Part shown: positions 59,144 through 64,000 of the stretch, one piece after another
Layout: every line of letters begins with the position of its first letter
How positions within the stretch are numbered: position 1 is the stretch's first letter
Assembly (NCBI GenBank): GCA_043777675.1
Contig: JAYWHR010000067.1
Location: forward strand, 27,133-91,132
Length of the DNA stretch: 64,000 bases
Reading direction: 5' to 3'
DNA from: JANMDU01 sp043777675
GTDB lineage: Bacteria > Pseudomonadota > Gammaproteobacteria > Burkholderiales > Burkholderiaceae_C
Translations under genes and position numbers: made by a program
The notes under the pieces: generated by a model
What the model saw: only the letters and a program-made list of their open reading frames with translations
Told to the model about the DNA's origin: nothing
The model's database searches: none

Positions 59144-62100
59144 TCAGATGATCACGTGAAGAGCACTTGATTGAAGTGACAGATTTCCGTTCAGATCCAC
59201 GGTGTATAGATGATAGCTGCCACTTGTTAAACCGGCCGTACTCATCGCAACTTGCGTATTTGCAGTCGGCAGGCTAACTTCATTAAACAAGTTATCTGCG
59301 GCGCCTGTAATACTGAGCAAATTCGACACATTCACCGTATCGCTCACCAAATAAGCCGTGCCCGCCTCTGTGCTTTGGGCATACACGCTCGGTTTGATCA
59401 TTTGCCCCGTGCTGTCAAAGTTAACGGTATGAATACTGTAGTCCAAGCCGCCGCTTAGGCTGTCTTGGCCTTGCCATGTGACGCTGAAAGCACCTGTCGT
59501 GCCGACCGCAGTCAGTTGTGGAGACAAGTCGTAGCCCAATTTTTGGCCAGTGGCCTCAAGCTGGATTGCGTCGCCCACGGGCACACCAAGCGCAGAGAAC
59601 TTTTGCACGTAAATACTGTAATCCAGCCCGCTGCTCAGACTATCTTGCCCTTGCCACGCCACCACGTATTCGCCTGCAGCGTTAAGAGCAAGCACCTGAT
59701 GGTTTGTATCAATGCCATAAATTTGACCGGTTCCCTCCAGCTTAGTGGGCGTCGCCGTTGTAGGTACGCCGAGTGCATTAAAGTTTTGTACATAAATACT
59801 GAAATCTGAACCATTGGCGCCACTGTCAACGCCTTGCCAAGTCACCACGTAAGCGCCTGTCGTGCCCACTGCCGTCACCTGTTGGCTTTGATCAATGCTG
59901 TAGAGCTGCCCAGTTGCTTCCAATGTAGCAACTGCGCTGAGTGCTGCTCCGTTCGCACTGAATTTCTGCGCAAAAATACTGAAGTCTCCCTGTGCGTCTA
60001 CGCCTTGCCAAGAAATCACATAATCGCCGAGCGCGCCCACCGTTGTGACTTTTTGCCCTTGATCAAGACCATATATTTGCCCAGTGGCTTCAAGCTTGGT
60101 TGGCGCCGAGCCAATGGCCATACCTGCAGCATCAAAAGTTTGAGAGTAAATGCTGAAGTCTAAGCCGTCAACGCCACCGCTATCCATACCCTGCCAAGTC
60201 ACGACAAAGGCGCCGCTTGTACCCAAGGCAGTAACAGTTGGAGAAGCATCATAGCCACCTGCTTGATTTGCAGCTTCGAGCAAGTAGAGCTGGCCAGTCG
60301 CTACGCCATTGCTATCAAATCGTTGAGCATAAATGCTGAAGTCAAAGCCATTGCCCGCGCTATCAACGCCTTGCCAAGTGACCACATATTCACCTGCAGA
60401 GCCCACAGCTGTCACCTGTGGTGTTTGATCAAACCCGGTCGTATTACCAGCGGCTTCGAGTACTGCAGGGCTACCAACAGGCAGGCCAGCAACATCAAAC
60501 TTTTGAGCATAAACGCTGTAATCAAAGCCGGGATTGTCGACGCCATACCAAGTCACCACATACTCGCCCGAGAGACCCGTGGCGTTGCGCAACGCAGTTA
60601 CTTGGTGCTGGCCATCGGCGCCAAAGTTATAGCTTGACTCCAATCTATGCACAGTTCCAGGCACGCCTGCCGCGCTGAAGTTTTGTACATAGATGCTGGA
60701 ATCACTTCCTTGCGCTGCGCTATCAACACCTTGCCAAGACACCACATAAGCGCCTGCTGTGCCGACTGCGGTCACGATAGGTGTTTGGTCTAAGCCATAG
60801 GCTTGATTGGTGCCTTCCAATTTGACAGGTGCGCCCGAAGGCGAACCTGACGTGTCAAAATTTTGCACATAAATGCTGAAATCGCCGCCGGTAAGCGCGC
60901 TGTCTACACCCTGCCACACCACCACACGTGCACCAGACGTGCCGACTGCGATGCTGACGGGATCTTGATCAATGCTAAAGAGCTGGTTGGTTGCTTCTAG
61001 TTTGGTGATGGGTGAAGGAGCAACAATGGGTTGACCGTTGGCATCAAACTGTTGAACGTAGATATTGGCGTAGCCGTTCGCTGCACTGGTGTCGCCTTGC
61101 CAAGCGATGGCAAATGCCCCGTCTGTGCCCAATGCTGTGATTTTAGGTGTTGTGTCTGCATAGGAAATTTCAGTTTCTACTTCCAACTTGATAGCATCAC
61201 CTTTGCGCGTGCCATCGGCATTGAAATTTTGCACATAAACTGAATAGTCCAGCACACCATCACTGTCTTGCCCATTCCAAGTCACTACGAATGCACCCGA
61301 ATCTCCAACAGCTAACACTTGTGGATTTTCATCAATGCCTACTCTTTGTCCCGTTGCTTCAAGCTTCACCGGGACGCCATTAGCAATACCAAACGCATTG
61401 AAGGTTTGCACGTAAACACTGTAGTCTTGCCCATCACCGCCTTGGAAAGTAATGGCATAGGCACCTGATGTACCAATAGGAGTCACATGCTGCGTGCCAT
61501 CTATCCCGTAGTCAACACCAGTCGCTTCAATCAATGCAACCGGGCCAACGGCGACGCCTGAGCTGTCAAATCTTTGTGAGTACAAGCTGAGATCGCTGCC
61601 ATTTGCAACGCTATCTACGCCTTGCCAAGTGACCACATAACCAGCAGTGTCGCCTAATGAAGTGAGTTGATGCTTCCAATCTAGGCTTGAGCTATTGCCG
61701 ATGGCTTCCAACTTAATTTGCCCGCCAGACATCGCCCCAGTGGCGTCAAAATTCTGCACATAAATATTGTAATAACCACCGTCATAGCCTTCCCAGCTCA
61801 CAGCATATGCACCGGCGGTGCCTACCGCAGTGATTTGTGGCTCTTTGTCTTCCTTATTGAGAATTGCCGAGTCTCCCTCCAGCTTTGCCGGCGAGCCATT
61901 CTTGCTCCCGTCTGCATTGAAATTTTGTACGTAAATACTGTAGTCACCACCGTTAGCCGCACTATCTGCGCCTTGCCATGTGACGACAAACGCACCGCCA
62001 GTGCCAACAGCAGTTACTCGTTGGCTGAAGTCCCAGCCATCAGTGCGCTCATTGCTTTCTAGCAATACGGGTGCAGATGTCATTGGCGCGCCAGCAGCGT

Positions 62101-64000
62101 TGAACTTTTGAGCGTAAACGCTGTAATCGGCACCAGGAGTATCAGTTCCCCGATATGTGACTACAAATTCTCCGGTATTGCCGATTGCAGTAATAACTGG
62201 CAACGAATCATCGTAGCTTGCACCATAGATGGCTGCCGTATCGTCCAGCATGAAAGCCGGCCCCGATACTGCACCCGTTGCACTAAATTTCTGCACATAG
62301 ATACTCTCATCTAAGCCATCGTATCCTTGCCAAGCGATGACATATTCGCCTGATGTGCCGAGCGAAGCAATGGTGTGCTGCTGATCTAGCCCTGCTATTT
62401 GACCTGTAGCTTCCAACTTAATAGCAGCGCCCACTTTAACGCCCGAAGCATCAAAGTTTTGCACATAAATGCTGCGATCAAAATTAACGGCATCCGTGCC
62501 TTCCCATGTCACCACATAGGCACCCGATGTACCCACTTCAGTGATAGTGTGAGCAGAATCCACACTAAAAACGTATGTTCCTTCTAGCTCAATTTGCGTG
62601 GTGGTGGGTAGCAAAGCGGCACTGGCTAAAGTGGCAATCGGAGCCACGTTATCAGAACTGGTGACCAAGGCTTGTAATTTAGCCAAGGTATCCACGCCTG
62701 TGCCATCGTCTGCAGTGTTAGCAATCGCTGCTTGTACGGCGGCCAAATTTCCACTGGTAACTCCTGTAATCCCCAGCGAAGTGAGCTGAGCCAATGTAGG
62801 CGCTGGTCCTGCTGCTGCACCAGTCATCACCCCAGCCACTGCATTAGCTAAGGCTTGAAGCTCGGGCACGGTGTCTACGCTGGCGGTTGAGCTTCCATCA
62901 ACAAAGCTATTGAGCAAACTGGTTTGAGCAGCGGTAGTAACACCTGTAACGCCAACACTCGTGTATTGCGTTGAAGTGATCAAACTTGTGTTGTTGTTGT
63001 TTGAAAGCGGATCAGTAGATACATTCCCGTCGGCCGCTGCCAAAATAGCGGTGTACGCATTGACTATGGCTAGCACTTCGCCCACTGTATCTGTGGCTGC
63101 ACCATCCACACTGGCTGAATTCAACGCACTGTTGAGCGAAATGAGGTTTCCGCTCGTTGCTCCTGTGATTCCGGCAGCTAAGTAATTGGCTACCGTTGGC
63201 GTTGTCAATGTCGCGGTATTGCCCTGTGCTGCTGCAGTGATCACATTCAATGCGGCTGTATCAGCAATGGTTTGCAATTCGGCTACGGTGTCTGTGGCAG
63301 AGCCATCGTCTGCTGCCGCTGCAATGGCAGCCACCACAACAGAGAGATTGTCAGGAGTTACACCGGTAACTCCAATCGCCGCTAAATCTGCAAGCGTTAA
63401 CGCGGGTGTTGGAGGTGTGCCGGCTGCTGTAAGCTGGATCTTGTTGGCAATCGCTGCCAAGGCGTTGATCTCAGAGACGGTATCGACATCAGATAAGTTT
63501 TTACCATCCAAGATGTCATTCATTAAAGTCAGCGCCGTTGGCGTAACCACTGCGCCAATGGCAGTGTAATCAGCAGCTGTTGGATCGGTTGCTGTTGCAT
63601 CGGCCACAGCGCCATTGGCTTCAGCCAAGATTTTGTTATAGGCATCGACGATGGCTTGAACGCTTGGCGTGCCAACGATGGTGGCGCCATCAATGCTTGG
63701 CGTGGTCAGGGCGTCGTTGATGGCAGCTAAGTTGGTGGCTGTGACGCCCGTGACGCCTGCGGTGGTGTAATTTGCTAGTGTGGGCGCTGTGCCGGTTGGC
63801 GCAGCCGGTGCACTGACTGCATTGGCTTGTGCATATGCATCAATGAGGGCGATGGCGGCTGCTTGTGCGGCAGCAGCGGTGGTTGCAATGGTTTGCAACT
63901 CAGCAATGCTGTCGCTGCCCGTGCCATCGTCTGCTGCGGCTGTGATGCCGGCAATGACGGCTGCCAAATTGTCTGCGGTCACGCCGGTGATGCCGGCAGC
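59144..64000 (-). CDS. Giant repetitive surface/secreted protein (3' part; gene continues beyond the window)
   Basis: More than 1,600 residues are visible and the frame is still open at the window edge; what looks like a start near 63982 is a GTG inside a repeat. Two repeat types occur. The upstream part (62588-64000) has about 55-residue units with GVTGVTxxNLAA and DDGxxxDTVAELQ. The downstream part (59393-62587) has 18 units of about 59 residues, each LEATGQ..GID..P.VTAVGTSGAYVVTWQG followed by D-S-G and DYSIYVQNF, like a beta-propeller or blade. The last 82 residues (TAYLVSDTV, GAADN, LTSGSYHLYTVDLNGNLS) resemble the Ig-like ends of giant adhesins. Very low in cysteine and acidic, as in type I-secreted adhesins. 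Export signal and secretion genes are outside the view. Function inferred only. Confidence 0.85.
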   Translation of the reverse strand, partial: AAGITGVTADNLAAVIAGITAAADDGTGSDSIAELQTIATTAAAAQAAAIALIDAYAQANAVSAPAAPTGTAPTLANYTTAGVTGVTATNLAAINDALTTPSIDGATIVGTPSVQAIVDAYNKILAEANGAVADATATDPTAADYTAIGAVVTPTALTLMNDILDGKNLSDVDTVSEINALAAIANKIQLTAAGTPPTPALTLADLAAIGVTGVTPDNLSVVVAAIAAAADDGSATDTVAELQTIADTAALNVITAAAQGNTATLTTPTVANYLAAGITGATSGNLISLNSALNSASVDGAATDTVGEVLAIVNAYTAILAAADGNVSTDPLSNNNNTSLITSTQYTSVGVTGVTTAAQTSLLNSFVDGSSTASVDTVPELQALANAVAGVMTGAAAGPAPTLAQLTSLGITGVTSGNLAAVQAAIANTADDGTGVDTLAKLQALVTSSDNVAPIATLASAALLPTTTQIELEGTYVFSVDSAHTITEVGTSGAYVVTWEGTDAVNFDRSIYVQNFDASGVKVGAAIKLEATGQIAGLDQQHTIASLGTSGEYVIAWQGYDGLDESIYVQKFSATGAVSGPAFMLDDTAAIYGASYDDSLPVITAIGNTGEFVVTYRGTDTPGADYSVYAQKFNAAGAPMTSAPVLLESNERTDGWDFSQRVTAVGTGGAFVVTWQGADSAANGGDYSIYVQNFNADGSKNGSPAKLEGDSAILNKEDKEPQITAVGTAGAYAVSWEGYDGGYYNIYVQNFDATGAMSGGQIKLEAIGNSSSLDWKHQLTSLGDTAGYVVTWQGVDSVANGSDLSLYSQRFDSSGVAVGPVALIEATGVDYGIDGTQHVTPIGTSGAYAITFQGGDGQDYSVYVQTFNAFGIANGVPVKLEATGQRVGIDENPQVLAVGDSGAFVVTWNGQDSDGVLDYSVYVQNFNADGTRKGDAIKLEVETEISYADTTPKITALGTDGAFAIAWQGDTSAANGYANIYVQQFDANGQPIVAPSPITKLEATNQLFSIDQDPVSIAVGTSGARVVVWQGVDSALTGGDFSIYVQNFDTSGSPSGAPVKLEGTNQAYGLDQTPIVTAVGTAGAYVVSWQGVDSAAQGSDSSIYVQNFSAAGVPGTVHRLESSYNFGADGQHQVTALRNATGLSGEYVVTWYGVDNPGFDYSVYAQKFDVAGLPVGSPAVLEAAGNTTGFDQTPQVTAVGSAGEYVVTWQGVDSAGNGFDFSIYAQRFDSNGVATGQLYLLEAANQAGGYDASPTVTALGTSGAFVVTWQGMDSGGVDGLDFSIYSQTFDAAGMAIGSAPTKLEATGQIYGLDQGQKVTTVGALGDYVISWQGVDAQGDFSIFAQKFSANGAALSAVATLEATGQLYSIDQSQQVTAVGTTGAYVVTWQGVDSGANGSDFSIYVQNFNALGVPTTATPTKLEGTGQIYGIDTNHQVLALNAAGEYVVAWQGQDSLSSGLDYSIYVQKFSALGVPVGDAIQLEATGQKLGYDLSPQLTAVGTTGAFSVTWQGQDSLSGGLDYSIHTVNFDSTGQMIKPSVYAQSTEAGTAYLVSDTVNVSNLLSITGAADNLFNEVSLPTANTQVAMSTAGLTSGSYHLYTVDLNGNLSLQSSALHVII

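Noticed and set aside
60263..63569. Several plus-strand open frames of 60-130 residues within the giant gene
   Set aside because: They are periodic, as expected from the antisense of a repeated coding sequence.
1..64000. CRISPR arrays, insertion sequences, prophage genes
   Set aside because: No regularly spaced repeats, transposases, integrases or phage structural genes were seen.

Overview
The window reads as chromosome of a moderate-GC betaproteobacterium, most likely Burkholderiales and close to Comamonadaceae. The basis is gene order (clpP-clpX-lon followed by tRNA-Gly/Cys/Leu; serC-trpF-trpB-trpA-accD with start/stop overlaps), the protocatechuate 4,5-cleavage (pmd) gene order known from Comamonas, a small Trp-rich membrane protein, and a MarR-type regulator of the kind attached to EPS loci in this group. 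No species can be named from the sequence alone. No rRNA, CRISPR array, prophage or insertion sequence was found.

Layout. 0-16.7 kb is core: ATP-dependent proteolysis (clpP, clpX, lon), three tRNAs, two proteins of unknown function, thyA-folA, xthA facing def, a truncated haemoglobin, a cytochrome c, tRNA-Ser, then serC-trpFBA-accD. 16.7-36.2 kb is a surface-polysaccharide locus in three blocks: a forward block (PglC-like phosphoglycosyl transferase, PglF/CapD-like dehydratase, methyltransferase, glycosyltransferase, acetyltransferase), a visibly AT-richer reverse block (two glycosyltransferases, a PglK/MsbA-type ABC flippase, two SDRs, a split transketolase, rfbH-rfbG-rfbF for CDP-3,6-dideoxyhexose, manC, MarR regulator), and a forward glycosyltransferase plus epimerase. 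36.2-42.6 kb holds lysS, a 514-bp palindrome-rich spacer, an FAD oxidoreductase, an N-formylglutamate amidohydrolase, two Usp proteins and an aldo/keto reductase. 42.5-54.2 kb is the aromatic catabolism region: pmdE-F-D-A-B-C on the minus strand with a VapBC-type module between D and A and a second PIN-toxin module after C, ModA-like and TRAP binding proteins, a divergent LysR regulator, a Bug/TctC binding protein and a P450. 54.2-59.1 kb holds an HAD phosphatase, pepN, fbp and tRNA-Thr. The window ends inside a giant repetitive, probably surface or secreted, protein.

The most unusual signal is a family of short (about 40-65 bp) imperfect palindromic repeats, a dozen copies in 64 kb, in both orientations. 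They are not confined to intergenic DNA. They lie in frame inside def, trpF, pepN, a P450, an NAD-sugar epimerase, an FAD oxidase and apparently a ModA-like protein; they supply the stop codon and last residues of two genes and the signal-peptide core of another. Three different reading frames through the repeat are open and used. This resembles in principle the Rickettsia palindromic elements that insert into coding genes. The family is absent from the 16.8-35.3 kb polysaccharide block, as expected if that block arrived later. Other repeats (a 40+ bp inverted repeat before fbp, nested palindromes after lysS, REP-like elements in the pmd operon) show a chromosome rich in small palindromic elements.
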